Source: Hyphomicrobiales bacterium (GTDB lineage Bacteria; Pseudomonadota; Alphaproteobacteria; Rhizobiales; Devosiaceae). Taken from it: DNA of 64,000 bases. The position numbers and the translations under genes are program-made. The notes below the pieces were generated by a model that saw nothing but the letters and a program-made list of their open reading frames with translations, had not been told where the DNA came from and ran no database searches. Below, in pieces: positions 1-9,080 of the stretch; the stretch's first letter is position 1, and the number at the start of each line of letters is the position of its first letter. The DNA lies in NCBI GenBank assembly GCA_027487555.1, contig JAIYDI010000019.1:310001-374000 (forward strand), given 5' to 3'.

Positions 1-2
1 CG

Positions 3-539
3 GCCATGCGCCCCGCCATCGAGACCGTCGCGGCGCTTGGCGCCAGGACGCTGCTCCTCACCAATTCCGCCGGGTCGCTGAAGCCCGAGAATGGCCCGGG
101 CAGCCTGATGCTGATCGCCGACCACATCAACTATAACGGCCTCAATCCGCTGATCGGCGAACCGACCGACCGCCGCTTCGTCAACATGACGAACGCCTAT
201 GATCCGGCGCTGCGCGAGCGCTCGGTAGAGCTCGCCGCCCGCCTCGGCATTCAATTGAACCAGGGCGTCTATCTCTGGTATTCTGGCCCGAGTTTCGAAA
301 CCCCGGCGGAAATCCGCATGGCCATAAGGCTCGGGGCAGATGCGGTGGGCATGTCCACCGTGCCTGAAGTGATCATCGCCCGCATGCTCGGCCTTCGGGT
401 CTTGGCCTGTTCGTCGATCACCAATATGGGCGCAGGCCTCTCCGACGAGACCCTGAGCCACGAGCACACCAAGACGATGGCCGTTACGGGGGCCGAAAAG
501 CTCAAGGCCCTGATCCCCGCACTGGTGGAGGCACTATGA
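3..539 (+). CDS. Purine-nucleoside phosphorylase, 5'-truncated by window edge
   Basis: This is the C-terminal two thirds of a trimeric-type purine nucleoside phosphorylase, which splits purine (deoxy)nucleosides with phosphate into free base and (deoxy)ribose-1-phosphate in the cytoplasm. About 178 residues are visible against a usual 265-275. The reading frame is open to the window edge, so the true start lies upstream. Recognisable family blocks are the LLLTNSAGSL segment, the GPSFETPAEIRMAIRLGADAVGMSTVPE block that binds phosphate and the purine site, and SSITNMGAG, where many relatives have TNxAAG. The stop overlaps the deoC start by four bases (ATGA), so translation is probably coupled. 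The neighbours deoC, deoA, deoB and upp place it in nucleoside salvage. Confidence 0.9.
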   Translation, partial: AMRPAIETVAALGARTLLLTNSAGSLKPENGPGSLMLIADHINYNGLNPLIGEPTDRRFVNMTNAYDPALRERSVELAARLGIQLNQGVYLWYSGPSFETPAEIRMAIRLGADAVGMSTVPEVIIARMLGLRVLACSSITNMGAGLSDETLSHEHTKTMAVTGAEKLKALIPALVEAL

Positions 540-1567
540 CACTCAAGATCGTCGACAAGCCGGCAAAGCCGGCGCCGGTTGCAGCAAAGCCCGAGGCACA
601 CGCGGCCGGCCATGGCGCGCATGTCCGCAATCCGGGCTTCCCGCTCGATCTCGATTGGGTCGAGCGCGTCCGCATGAACCGCTCGGCGCTCGAGCGCCGC
701 GCCGCGACACTGCCGGCCCGCCGCTCGGTGAAGAAGGAGTGGCAGATCGCCTGGCTTTTGAAGGCCATCACGCTGATGGACCTGACGACGCTCAATTCCG
801 ACGACACACCCGGCCGCGTCGAGCGGCTCTGCGCCAAGGCGCGCCACCCGCTCACGCAGGACATCATCGATGGGCTAGGCATCGGCGATCTAACCATCCG
901 CCCCGCCGCCGTCTGCGTCTATCACAGCTTCGTTTCAACCGCGGTGAAGGCCGTTGCCGGCACCGGCATCAATGTCGCCGCCGTCTCGACGGCCTTCCCG
1001 CATGGGCTCGCGCCGCTCTCCACCCGCCTCGGTGAAATCGAGGCCTCCGTGAAGGATGGCGCCAACGAGATCGATATCGTCATCGAGCGCGGCATGGTGC
1101 TGCGCGGCGATTGGCAGGCGCTTTACGACGAGGTGCGCGCCATGCGCGAGGCCTGTGGCGACGCGCATATCAAAACCATTCTCGGCACGGGCGAACTCGC
1201 GACGCAGACCAATGTCGCCAAGGCGTCGCTCGTCTGCATGCTGGCCGGCGCCGATTTCATCAAGACCTCCACCGGCAAGGAAAAGGTCAACGCCAACCTC
1301 GTCACCTCGCTCACCATGGTGCGGATGATCCGCTGGTTCCACGAGGAAACCGGCATCGAGATCGGCTACAAGCCGGCGGGTGGCATCGCGTCCGCCAAGC
1401 TTGCGCTCGATTATATGGCGCTGATGAAGGAGGAGCTCGGTACGCATTGGTTAGAGCCGCATCTCTTCCGCTTCGGCGCCTCGTCGCTCTTGACCGATAT
1501 CGAACGTCAGCTGGAGCACGGGCTGACGGGGCACTACGCCGCCGATTATCGTATGCCGATGGTGTGA
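536..1567 (+). CDS. deoC: Deoxyribose-phosphate aldolase DeoC
   Basis: DeoC cleaves 2-deoxyribose-5-phosphate to acetaldehyde and glyceraldehyde-3-phosphate, the last step of deoxynucleoside catabolism. The 343-residue product has the class I aldolase signature: NEIDIVI with the acidic residue D180, the Schiff-base lysine K243 in GADFIKTSTGK, and the second lysine K279 in GYKPAGGIAS. Residues 1-40 are a Lys/Pro/Ala/His-rich extension before the domain, longer than the roughly 250-residue enzymes of enteric bacteria but in keeping with long DeoC forms. The ATG overlaps the end of the phosphorylase gene. The aldehyde dehydrogenase downstream could oxidise the acetaldehyde product; that link is inferred from gene order. 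Confidence 0.95.
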   Translation: MTLKIVDKPAKPAPVAAKPEAHAAGHGAHVRNPGFPLDLDWVERVRMNRSALERRAATLPARRSVKKEWQIAWLLKAITLMDLTTLNSDDTPGRVERLCAKARHPLTQDIIDGLGIGDLTIRPAAVCVYHSFVSTAVKAVAGTGINVAAVSTAFPHGLAPLSTRLGEIEASVKDGANEIDIVIERGMVLRGDWQALYDEVRAMREACGDAHIKTILGTGELATQTNVAKASLVCMLAGADFIKTSTGKEKVNANLVTSLTMVRMIRWFHEETGIEIGYKPAGGIASAKLALDYMALMKEELGTHWLEPHLFRFGASSLLTDIERQLEHGLTGHYAADYRMPMV

Positions 1568-1580
1568 GGAGAAACTCCGA

Positions 1581-1961
1581 TTGTCCAAGTCGGTGGTGCT
1601 CGTGACCGCTGAGCGTCTGCGTTTGGGGGAGCTTGCCATTCGCTACAGTGAAGTTGGCAGGCCAAACCTGACGCTTGATGAGCGCCTAGTGGTTGAGACG
1701 ACAGATGGTTTTTTCGCGATTGAGCCCTCCGAGGAGTTGCGGGCTCACTACGAAAGCGAAGAATTGGCCAAGATAACACTGACGATCAAACAACCGAACT
1801 TCTCGCTTCTTGAGTACCGGACCAATGCAGATCTGCGGAGGGCACTAGGGCCGCTCAGCGTTATCAGCGGGGTTCTGGTGGATGACGACCACGGCCGCAT
1901 CAGACCTTTAGCCGAACTTCAGGCGGAGTTCTCGGAGCAACGAAATGAACTCGACCGTTGA
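1581..1961 (+). CDS. Unrecognised 126-residue protein in the deo operon
   Basis: I do not recognise this protein. A TTG start at 1581 is chosen because GAGGA lies about 10 bases upstream (1566-1570) and the frame is open to a TGA at 1959-1961. The product is soluble-looking, acidic, without signal peptide or membrane segment; the middle (SEELAKITLTIKQPNFSLLEYRTNADLRRALG) looks like a small mixed alpha/beta fold. It starts 13 bases after deoC and overlaps the next small gene by 17 bases, so the two are probably translated together. Base composition is lower in GC than its neighbours: by hand count 28 of 60 bases at 1741-1800, against 38 of 60 at 2761-2820 in the next gene. This suggests later acquisition. 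Confidence 0.6.
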   Translation: MSKSVVLVTAERLRLGELAIRYSEVGRPNLTLDERLVVETTDGFFAIEPSEELRAHYESEELAKITLTIKQPNFSLLEYRTNADLRRALGPLSVISGVLVDDDHGRIRPLAELQAEFSEQRNELDR

Positions 1962-2412
1962 AGCCTGCCCGACCTGCGGCAACACGATGGACTGGGAAGC
2001 CAAACGCTCGAACGCGGACCGGATCGCCAGCCTGCTGCCTGGCGACTTCTTTCACGCCAAGGGTATCACGGTTGGCGGACTAATATTTCTGACCACCGCA
2101 GTTTCCGAAACGACCATCAGTTCCCACGAGCTGTCGTCCCCGAATGTCGTCAGTCGCTTTGATCGGGCCACGGGCCACATGTTACCGGACGAGTTTTATA
2201 CGCCGGGAGACCGTCCCTGGATGATCGACTCCGTTGAGCCGCTACCAATTGCTGTACATCAGGGTCTGCTGGATATTGACCGACGGAACCGTTTGCGCCC
2301 GCTTGAGAATGTCATGCCGGGCCTCAGGGAAAACCTGGAGGCCTTCGACCGAGCCCACGAACACTACTCTGCCCACGCGTTCACCGCCGTTTCGGCAGGA
2401 GACAGCCAATGA
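1945..2412 (+). CDS. Unrecognised 155-residue protein with N-terminal CxxC
   Basis: I do not recognise the family. The ATG at 1945 lies inside the end of the preceding gene (17-base overlap), and its own stop overlaps the aldehyde dehydrogenase start by four bases (ATGA, 2409-2412). The N-terminus reads MNSTVEACPTCGNT, a single CPTCG knuckle that could bind half a zinc site or be shared across a dimer; no second CxxC follows. The rest is soluble, with a central segment (LLPGDFFHAKGITVGGLIFLTTA) that looks like a beta-rich core. It lies with the preceding gene as a pair inserted between deoC and the dehydrogenase. A partner relationship such as effector and inhibitor is possible only on grounds of size and coupling; nothing in the sequence proves it. 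Confidence 0.6.
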   Translation: MNSTVEACPTCGNTMDWEAKRSNADRIASLLPGDFFHAKGITVGGLIFLTTAVSETTISSHELSSPNVVSRFDRATGHMLPDEFYTPGDRPWMIDSVEPLPIAVHQGLLDIDRRNRLRPLENVMPGLRENLEAFDRAHEHYSAHAFTAVSAGDSQ

Positions 2413-4838
2413 ACAAGATCGCTGAAATCTTCGCGTCCCTCGAATACGGCCCGGCGCCGGAGGCAAGTGACATGGCAATGGCCTGGCTCGATGCGCATGG
2501 GCGCAAGTTTGGGCATTTCATCAATGGCGCCTTCACCCCGCCCGGCAAGACTTTCGCCACCACCAACCCCGCCAATGGGCAGGAGCTGGCGCAGGTGACC
2601 GATGGCACGCCGGCCGATGTCGATGCGGCAGTGAAGGCGGCGCGCGCGGCATTCCCCGCCTGGTCGGCGCTCAAGGGCTTCGAGCGCGCCAAGTACCTTT
2701 ATGCCATCGCGCGGCTCATCCAGAAGCATGCGCGGCTCTTCGCGGTGCTCGAAACCCTCGATAACGGCAAGCCGATCCGCGAGAGCCGCGATGTCGATAT
2801 CCCGCTGGTCGCGCGGCATTTCTACCACCATGCCGGCTGGGCGCAGCACCTTGCCCGCGAGTTTCCGGGCCATGTGCCCTATGGCGTCTGCGGGCAGGTG
2901 ATCCCATGGAACTTCCCGCTGCTGATGCTCGCCTGGAAGATCGCGCCGGCGCTTGCGGCGGGTAACACCGTGGTCTTGAAGCCCGCCGAATTCACCTCGC
3001 TCACCGCGCTGCTCTTTGCCGAAATCTGCGAAAAGGCGAAGCTGCCCAAGGGCGTCGTCAATATCGTCACCGGCGGGGGCGCGACGGGCGCCGCCATCGT
3101 CAACCACCCCGATATCGACAAGATCGCCTTCACCGGCTCGACCGAGGTGGGCAAGATCATCCGCGCCGCGACCGCCGGCACCGGCAAGGGCCTGTCGCTC
3201 GAATTGGGCGGCAAGAGCCCCTATATCGTCTTCGATGACGCCGATCTCGATTCTGCCATCGAAGGCCTTGTCGACGCTATCTGGTTCAACCAGGGCCAGG
3301 TCTGCTGCGCCGGCTCGCGCCTCCTCGTGCAGGAATCGATCGAAGAGCGCTTCATCGCAAAGCTCAAGGCGCGCATGGCGACGCTGCGCGTCGGCGATCC
3401 GCTCGACAAGGCCGTCGATATCGGCGCGCTGGTCGCCCCCGTGCAGGTCGCCCGCATCCGCGACCTGATCGCGAAGGGCGTCGCCGAAGGTGCCGAAATC
3501 TACGAGCCCGATGGGCAACTGCCTGCCAATGGTTGCTTCCTCAAGCCTGCGCTCGTCACCAATGTTTCGCCCGCCAACAGCCTCGTCAGCGAGGAGATCT
3601 TTGGGCCGGTGCTGGTAGCAATGAGCTTCCGCACGCCCGAGGAGGCAGTGGCCCTCGCCAACAACACCCGCTACGGCCTCGCCGCGACGCTCTGGACCGA
3701 GAATGTCAACCTCGCCCTCGATATCGCGCCCAAGCTGAAGGCCGGCGTGGTGTGGATCAATGGCACCAACCAGTTCGACGCCGCCGTCGGCTTCGGCGGC
3801 TACAAGGAGAGTGGCTTCGGCCGCGAGGGCGGCAAGGAGGGCATGTATGCCTACCTGAAGCCCGAATGGGAAAAGGCACTGAAGCCCGCATCCGAAGTGC
3901 TGGGCGCGGCTGCGCCTCACTCCGAGCCCCTCATGGTGAGCTTGTCGAACCACGAAGCACGAGGCGCAAACCCCCTCGATGGCGCCGAAACCATCCCGCT
4001 GGGTGTGGACCAGACCGCCAAGCTCTATATCGGCGGCAAGCAGGCCCGCCCGGATTCAGGCTATGCCCGCCCTGTCCACGGACCTTCGGGCGCGCTGGTT
4101 GGCGAAGTGGGTGACGGCAACCGCAAGGATATCCGCAACGCCGTCGAGGCCGCCCGCGCCGCATCCGGCTGGGGCAACACCTCCGCGCATAACCGCGCGC
4201 AGATACTCTACTTCCTCGCCGAAAATCTCGGCTACCGCGCCCGCGAATTCGCCGAGCGCATCGCAGCACAGACCGGCTCCGATGGCACTGCGGAAGTCGA
4301 CGCCGCCATCGAGCGGCTATTCGCCTTCGCCGGCTGGGCCGACAAGTTCGATGGCGCCGTGCACAATCCGCCGTCGCGCGCCATCGCCGCCGCCATGGTC
4401 GAGCCGCTTGGGGTCATCGGCATTCTCGCGCCGCCGAGCCGTCCGCTGCTCGGCTCCGTGGCGTTGATCGCCCCCGCCATCGCCATGGGCAATACCGTGG
4501 TGCTGGTTCCGTCGGAAAAGTCGCCGCTATCGGTCACAGATCTCTATCAGGTCTTCGAAACCTCCGACTTGCCCTCGGGCGTGGTCAATGTCGTCACCGG
4601 CCCCACCAAGGCCTTGGCGAAGACCCTTGCCGAGCACGATGGCGTCGATGCGGTCTGGTGCGCCGCCGATGCCGAGATCTCCGCCATGGTGGAGAAGGCC
4701 TCGGTCGGCAATCTCAAGCAGACCTGGACCAGCCGCGGCCTATACTATGATCTCGCCGACAGCGAGCTCTTTGCCGGCGACTACTTCCTCCGCCGCGCCA
4801 CTCAGGTGAAGAACGTCTGGATACCCTACGGAGCGTGA
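2409..4838 (+). CDS. Two-domain aldehyde dehydrogenase with degenerate second domain
   Basis: The 809-residue protein holds a complete NAD(P)-dependent aldehyde dehydrogenase at about residues 35-480: PWNFPLLM cofactor loop, FTGSTEVGK nucleotide-binding turn, LELGGKSP with the general-base Glu, and GQVCCAGSR with the nucleophile at C299. A second module from about residue 535 to the end resembles only the cofactor-binding half of the same fold (GVIGILAPPSRPLLGSVALIAPAIAMGNTVV), and has no catalytic Cys block. It is therefore probably structural or regulatory. Tandem forms of this length next to deoC are known in Rhizobiales. Acetaldehyde from DeoC is a reasonable substrate, inferred from context. 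The linker at about residues 505-520 contains a repeat element read in frame, listed separately. The start ATG overlaps the upstream stop. Confidence 0.85.
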   Translation: MNKIAEIFASLEYGPAPEASDMAMAWLDAHGRKFGHFINGAFTPPGKTFATTNPANGQELAQVTDGTPADVDAAVKAARAAFPAWSALKGFERAKYLYAIARLIQKHARLFAVLETLDNGKPIRESRDVDIPLVARHFYHHAGWAQHLAREFPGHVPYGVCGQVIPWNFPLLMLAWKIAPALAAGNTVVLKPAEFTSLTALLFAEICEKAKLPKGVVNIVTGGGATGAAIVNHPDIDKIAFTGSTEVGKIIRAATAGTGKGLSLELGGKSPYIVFDDADLDSAIEGLVDAIWFNQGQVCCAGSRLLVQESIEERFIAKLKARMATLRVGDPLDKAVDIGALVAPVQVARIRDLIAKGVAEGAEIYEPDGQLPANGCFLKPALVTNVSPANSLVSEEIFGPVLVAMSFRTPEEAVALANNTRYGLAATLWTENVNLALDIAPKLKAGVVWINGTNQFDAAVGFGGYKESGFGREGGKEGMYAYLKPEWEKALKPASEVLGAAAPHSEPLMVSLSNHEARGANPLDGAETIPLGVDQTAKLYIGGKQARPDSGYARPVHGPSGALVGEVGDGNRKDIRNAVEAARAASGWGNTSAHNRAQILYFLAENLGYRAREFAERIAAQTGSDGTAEVDAAIERLFAFAGWADKFDGAVHNPPSRAIAAAMVEPLGVIGILAPPSRPLLGSVALIAPAIAMGNTVVLVPSEKSPLSVTDLYQVFETSDLPSGVVNVVTGPTKALAKTLAEHDGVDAVWCAADAEISAMVEKASVGNLKQTWTSRGLYYDLADSELFAGDYFLRRATQVKNVWIPYGA
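3927..3966. repeat. REP-like repeat element read in frame inside the dehydrogenase gene
   Basis: The core GGTGAGCTTGTCGAACCA lies at 3935-3952 and sits in the linker between the two dehydrogenase modules, where it encodes EPLMVSLSNHEARG. The other frames of the same DNA give GELVEPRSTR and MVRQAHHEG. I recognise these peptides as typical translations of a short palindromic repeat dispersed in many alpha- and gammaproteobacterial genomes. That recognition is from memory. I saw no second copy in this window. Confidence 0.55.
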
Positions 4839-4851
4839 GGTTCTTCCAATC

Positions 4852-5754
4852 TCACACCAGCCCGCGCCAGGCCATCCAGCTCTCGAGCAGCATCAGCCAG
4901 TTGCGCGAGAGATAGGCATTGGCGGCCATACCCCAGCCATGGCCGCCATTGGCGAACACATGCAGCTCCGCCGATGCGCCCGACACGTGCCAGGCCTCGT
5001 AGAGCCGGCTCGATGACATCGGGGCCACAGCCTTGTCGTCATCGGAAATGACGAGGAATAGCGGCGGCGCGTCGTCGGGCACCGGCAGTTCCTTTCGCCA
5101 TGCGGGGTAGATGCCCACGGCATAATCGGGCCGGCTGGTTGCATCGAACGCCATGCTCGCACCCATCGCGACCCCGCCACCGGCCGATGAGCCGGCAATA
5201 CCAATCTTCCGCGCATCGATGCCCAGTTCATCCGCATGTGCACGCGCCCATCGGATCGCCTGCCGGCCATCTTCCTCTCCCAGCAAGCGAACCTCGCGCA
5301 TGAAATCGCGGTCCGGCGGGCTGGTGTCACCCTGCGTCGGCTGGCCCAGCCGCTTCTGCAATTCGTTGCGGAACACCTCCATCTCTGCGTCATCGTCGGG
5401 CGTGCGCATCAGCCGATACTTCAGCACCAGCGCCGTCACCCCGCGTTCTGCGAGCCAATGGGCCATGTCATAGCCCTCGTGGTCCATCATCAGGAAATGG
5501 AACGCGCCGCCGGGCGCCACCACCATCGCCGTGCCATTCGCCTTGCCGGGCGCCGGCTTGATCACGGTCACGCTAGGGATCACCACATTGCGCGCATAGC
5601 GCCAGCCATGGCTCATCCAGGGGACAAGAACGGTGCGCTCCTGCCAGTACCAGTCTTCCGATCCGACCGGCACGCCGTCGCCCGGCCAGATGCGGTAGAC
5701 ATTTGCGCCGAGCGGCGTATCCGGGTTGGCAGTCTGCTGATATTCGGCAAGCAT
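4852..5754 (-). CDS. Alpha/beta hydrolase, acetylesterase/BD-FAE-like
   Basis: This 300-residue cytoplasmic hydrolase belongs to the prolyl-oligopeptidase-like esterases that deacetylate sugars or small esters. The oxyanion region VVAPGGAFHFLMMDHEG and the nucleophile elbow GIAGSSAGGG (GxSxG) are present, with a late Asp in LVISDDDKAVAP and the His in GGHGWGM completing the triad. I place the start at 5754 because AGGAG lies about seven bases upstream; a longer reading starting at 5814 adds 20 residues without a good ribosome site. It is transcribed opposite to the deo genes on both sides, so it is its own unit. The carbohydrate island downstream would fit a deacetylase role, but the substrate is unknown. 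Confidence 0.8.
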   Translation of the reverse strand: MLAEYQQTANPDTPLGANVYRIWPGDGVPVGSEDWYWQERTVLVPWMSHGWRYARNVVIPSVTVIKPAPGKANGTAMVVAPGGAFHFLMMDHEGYDMAHWLAERGVTALVLKYRLMRTPDDDAEMEVFRNELQKRLGQPTQGDTSPPDRDFMREVRLLGEEDGRQAIRWARAHADELGIDARKIGIAGSSAGGGVAMGASMAFDATSRPDYAVGIYPAWRKELPVPDDAPPLFLVISDDDKAVAPMSSSRLYEAWHVSGASAELHVFANGGHGWGMAANAYLSRNWLMLLESWMAWRGLV

Positions 5755-5864
5755 CTTGGTACTCCTCTTGCCCGCCATGGAACAACCAACCCAGACCAAA
5801 GGCAATTGAACCATAAGTCAGTGCCGCGCTTGCATTTCTCCCCACTGAGAGTCAAATCTCCGCA

Positions 5865-7181
5865 ATGAGCTTCCTCCCGCAAGAAACCATCATCCGAAAG
5901 CGCGACGGCCTCGCGCTGACGCCCCAGGAGATCAAGGCCTTCATTCAGGGGCTGGTGGCGGGTACAGTGTCCGAGGCGCAGGCCGCGGCCTTCGCCATGG
6001 CCGTGTTGTTTCGCGACATGTCGACGCCCGAGCGGGTGGCGCTGACCGAGGCCATGCGCGATTCCGGAACCGTGCTCGACTGGTCGGATCTGCCGGGCCC
6101 GGCGGTCGACAAGCACTCGACAGGCGGCGTGGGCGACAATGTCTCGCTGATGCTCGCGCCCATCCTCGCCGCCTGCGGCGTATATGTGCCGATGATTTCG
6201 GGCAGGGGCCTCGGCCATACCGGCGGCACGCTCGACAAGTTCGACGCCATCCCCGGCTACAATACCAGCCCCGATAACGACCTGTTCCGCCGCGTCGTGC
6301 GGCGCGCTGGCTGCGCCATCATCGGGCAGACTGCCGATCTCGCGCCCGCCGACAAGCGGCTCTACGCCATCCGCGACGTCACGGGCACGGTCGAATCCAT
6401 CCCGCTCATCACCGGATCCATTCTCTCGAAGAAGCTTGCCGCCGGCCTCTCCGCGCTGGTGCTGGATGTGAAAACCGGCTCCGGCGCCTTCATGCCCACT
6501 CTGGAGAAGTCCCGCGCGCTGGCCGATAGCCTCGTCTCGGTGGCAAACGGCGCGGGCCTCCGCACCGGTGCGCTCATTACCGATATGAACGAGCCGCTCG
6601 CGTCGGCTGCCGGCAATGCGCTCGAAGTGCGCAACGCCGTGGATTTCCTCACCGGCCGCCACCGCGACCCGCGCCTTCTTGAGGTGACTTTGGCGCTTAG
6701 CGCCGAAGCACTGGTTCTTTCCGGCTTTTCTGGCGATGCCCGCGCCGCTTGCGAAGCTGCGCTAGCCTCGGGCGCGGCGACTGAGCGGTTCGCCAGTATG
6801 GTCACCGAACTGGGCGGCCCCGCGGACTTCATCGAAGATATGGATCGCCATCTCGAACCCGCGCCGATCATCCGCGACGTGTTCGCCGCGGGCACGGGGC
6901 TCGTCACCGACATCGATACGCGCGGTGTCGGCATGGCTGTGGTGGCACTTGGCGGTGGCCGCCGTTTGCCTACGGACCGTATCGATTTCGCGGTTGGCTT
7001 CGACCGCCTCGCCGGCCTGGGCGCTCGGCTCGACCCGACAAGCCCGATTGCCCGTATCCATGCCCGCACCGAAGCCGCCGCCGAAGAGGCCTCTTCTCGC
7101 CTCCGCGCCGCCTATCGCTTCGGCGACATAGCGCCGTCGCATCCCCTCATTGCCGATCGCGTCGCGCCGTTCTCGGCCTGA
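5865..7181 (+). CDS. deoA: Thymidine phosphorylase DeoA
   Basis: DeoA converts thymidine and phosphate to thymine and 2-deoxyribose-1-phosphate. The 438-residue length is typical of the family. The phosphate-binding signature KHSTGGVGD and the pyrimidine-site block [20 protein letters not shown] are intact, followed by the [22 protein letters not shown] segment. It heads a second part of the deo cluster, followed after 27 bases by deoB and then upp, which together return deoxyribose-1-phosphate and the uracil base to central pools. The gap to the divergent esterase start is about 110 bases and should contain both promoters. The ribosome site before the ATG is weak. Confidence 0.95.
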   Translation: MSFLPQETIIRKRDGLALTPQEIKAFIQGLVAGTVSEAQAAAFAMAVLFRDMSTPERVALTEAMRDSGTVLDWSDLPGPAVDKHSTGGVGDNVSLMLAPILAACGVYVPMISGRGLGHTGGTLDKFDAIPGYNTSPDNDLFRRVVRRAGCAIIGQTADLAPADKRLYAIRDVTGTVESIPLITGSILSKKLAAGLSALVLDVKTGSGAFMPTLEKSRALADSLVSVANGAGLRTGALITDMNEPLASAAGNALEVRNAVDFLTGRHRDPRLLEVTLALSAEALVLSGFSGDARAACEAALASGAATERFASMVTELGGPADFIEDMDRHLEPAPIIRDVFAAGTGLVTDIDTRGVGMAVVALGGGRRLPTDRIDFAVGFDRLAGLGARLDPTSPIARIHARTEAAAEEASSRLRAAYRFGDIAPSHPLIADRVAPFSA

Positions 7182-7208
7182 CAACGCGCTGCCGCCAAAG
7201 GACCTGCC

Positions 7209-8387
7209 ATGCCCCGCGCCATCCTCGCCATTCTCGACAGCTTCGGAATCGGTGGTGCGCCCGACGCGGCGGATTTTGGCGACAGTGGCGCCGATACGCT
7301 CGGCCATATCGCGGCGAACTACCCCCTCGGCCTGCCCAACCTCGATGCCCTGGGCTTGGGCGCCGCGGCGAAGCTCTCAAGCGGCACCGTGCCGCCTGGG
7401 CTCACCGATAGTCCCAAGGGCGGGCGCTTCGGCGTCGCCCGCGAGGTGTCGAAAGGCAAGGATACCCCATCCGGTCATTGGGAACTGACGGGCGTGCCGG
7501 TGCCCTTCGAGTGGGGATACTTCCCCACCACCATCCCGACCTTTCCTGCTGCGCTGACCGATTCCATCATCGCCGAGGCAAGCCTCCCCGGTATCCTCGG
7601 CAACAAGCACGCGTCGGGTACGACAGTCATCGCCGAACTCGGCGAGGAGTCGATCCGCACCGGCAAGCCCATCTTCTACACGTCCGCCGACTCGGTGTTC
7701 CAGATCGCCGCGCACGAGAGCCATTTCGGACTCGATCGACTATACAGGCTCTGCGAGATCGCATTCCGCTACACCGCGCCCATGCGGATCGGCCGGGTCA
7801 TCGCCCGTCCCTTCACCGGCGAGACGGCGACTACCTTCAAGCGCACCGCCAACCGGCGCGACTTTGCCATCCCGCCGCCCGAGCCGACGCTGCTCGACCG
7901 CGCCAAGGCGGCCGGTCGTGATGTGTTTGCCGTAGGCAAGATCTCCGATATCTTCGCCGGCCAGGGCGTCACCCACAAGCTCAAGGCCGCCGGCAACATG
8001 GCCCTGTTCGACCGCACGCTCGAGGCGCTCGCCATGGCGCATGACGGGTCGCTGATCGTCTCCAATTTCGTCGATTTCGACCAGGAATATGGCCACCGGC
8101 GCGATGTTCCGGGTTATGCCGAGGCGCTGATGGCTTTCGATCACCGTCTGCCGGAGCTTGTCGCGGCAATCAAGCAGGACGATCTCCTGGTGCTGACCGC
8201 CGACCATGGCAACGACCCGACCTGGCGCGGCACCGACCACACGCGCGAACAGGTGCCGATTCTGCTGTTTTCCCCAGCCCTCCGTCCTGGCGCCATTGGC
8301 ATTAGGCCCAGCTTTGCGGATATAGGAGAAAGCATAGCCCATTGGCTGGGGCTCGAGCCTGGCCCGCATGGGCGCTCTTTCCTCTAG
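7209..8387 (+). CDS. deoB: Phosphopentomutase DeoB
   Basis: DeoB isomerises (deoxy)ribose-1-phosphate to the 5-phosphate, feeding DeoC. The 392-residue protein is of the alkaline-phosphatase-like metalloenzyme type: the first metal-binding Asp is in [19 protein letters not shown], the phosphorylated Thr in [12 protein letters not shown], and the second metal site in [22 protein letters not shown]. Length matches the family. It starts 27 bases after deoA and ends 14 bases before the upp start I favour, so the three genes look like one operon. Confidence 0.95.
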   Translation: MPRAILAILDSFGIGGAPDAADFGDSGADTLGHIAANYPLGLPNLDALGLGAAAKLSSGTVPPGLTDSPKGGRFGVAREVSKGKDTPSGHWELTGVPVPFEWGYFPTTIPTFPAALTDSIIAEASLPGILGNKHASGTTVIAELGEESIRTGKPIFYTSADSVFQIAAHESHFGLDRLYRLCEIAFRYTAPMRIGRVIARPFTGETATTFKRTANRRDFAIPPPEPTLLDRAKAAGRDVFAVGKISDIFAGQGVTHKLKAAGNMALFDRTLEALAMAHDGSLIVSNFVDFDQEYGHRRDVPGYAEALMAFDHRLPELVAAIKQDDLLVLTADHGNDPTWRGTDHTREQVPILLFSPALRPGAIGIRPSFADIGESIAHWLGLEPGPHGRSFL

Positions 8388-8401
8388 CGCGCGAGGCTCG
8401 C

Positions 8402-9031
8402 ATGCGTGGTGTAACGGTCGTCGACCATCCCCTGATCCAGCACAAGCTGACGATCATGCGCGACAAGGACACCTCGATCGCCGGGTTCCGGCGCCTCCTG
8501 CGCGAAATCGCGCACCTGATGTGCTATGAGGTCACCCGCGACCTTGAACTCGAGATGATCCCCATCGAAACGCCGATGGTGACGATGGATGCTCCTACCA
8601 TCAAGGGCAAGAAGCTCGTCTTCGCGTCCATCCTGCGGGCCGGCAATGGCCTGCTCGACGGTATGCTCGATCTGGTGCCTGCGGCCCGCGTCGCCCACAT
8701 CGGCATCTACCGTGACCATGAGACTCTGGAGCCGGTTGAATACTACTTCAAGGCCCCGTCCGAACTTGAAAACCGGCTGATCATCGTCGTCGATCCGATG
8801 CTGGCGACGGCCAATTCCTCGATCGCGGCGGTAACGCAGCTCAAGAAGCGCGGTGCCAACAACCTGCGCTTCCTGTGCCTGCTCGCGGCGCCGGAGGGTA
8901 TCGAGAAGTTTTCGGCAGCGCACCCGGATGTCCCGATCTTTACCGCCGCGATCGACAGCCACCTGAATGAAAAAGGCTACATTATCCCCGGTCTCGGCGA
9001 CGCGGGCGACCGCATGTACGGCACGAGATAA
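8402..9031 (+). CDS. upp: Uracil phosphoribosyltransferase Upp
   Basis: Upp joins uracil to PRPP to give UMP, salvaging the base released by nucleoside phosphorolysis. The ATG at 8402 gives the standard 209 residues beginning [24 protein letters not shown]; an earlier in-frame ATG at 8342 would overlap deoB and add 20 residues absent from the family. The PRPP loop is [15 protein letters not shown], and the uracil-binding C-terminus reads [19 protein letters not shown]. It is the last gene of the deoA-deoB-upp unit and is followed by a GC-rich hairpin before the convergent pilus operon. Confidence 0.95.
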   Translation: MRGVTVVDHPLIQHKLTIMRDKDTSIAGFRRLLREIAHLMCYEVTRDLELEMIPIETPMVTMDAPTIKGKKLVFASILRAGNGLLDGMLDLVPAARVAHIGIYRDHETLEPVEYYFKAPSELENRLIIVVDPMLATANSSIAAVTQLKKRGANNLRFLCLLAAPEGIEKFSAAHPDVPIFTAAIDSHLNEKGYIIPGLGDAGDRMYGTR

Positions 9032-9054
9032 GGCCGCGCCTCTTCCATCTGCGC

Positions 9055-9071
9055 GGGGGCGCAACGCCCCC
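9055..9071. terminator. GC-rich hairpin between convergent upp and tadC
   Basis: GGGGGCG, loop CAA, CGCCCCC forms a perfect seven-pair stem 23 bases after the upp stop and 9 bases before the tadC end. There is no U-tract on either strand, so it may be a weak bidirectional terminator or a 3'-end stabiliser. Confidence 0.45.
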
Positions 9072-9080
9072 ACTACCCCA

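Noticed and set aside
2364..3953. Long minus-strand open frame of 529 codons opposite the aldehyde dehydrogenase
   Set aside because: It lies wholly inside a gene with clear family motifs. GC-rich DNA gives long antisense frames by codon bias; it has no known domains and no ribosome site.
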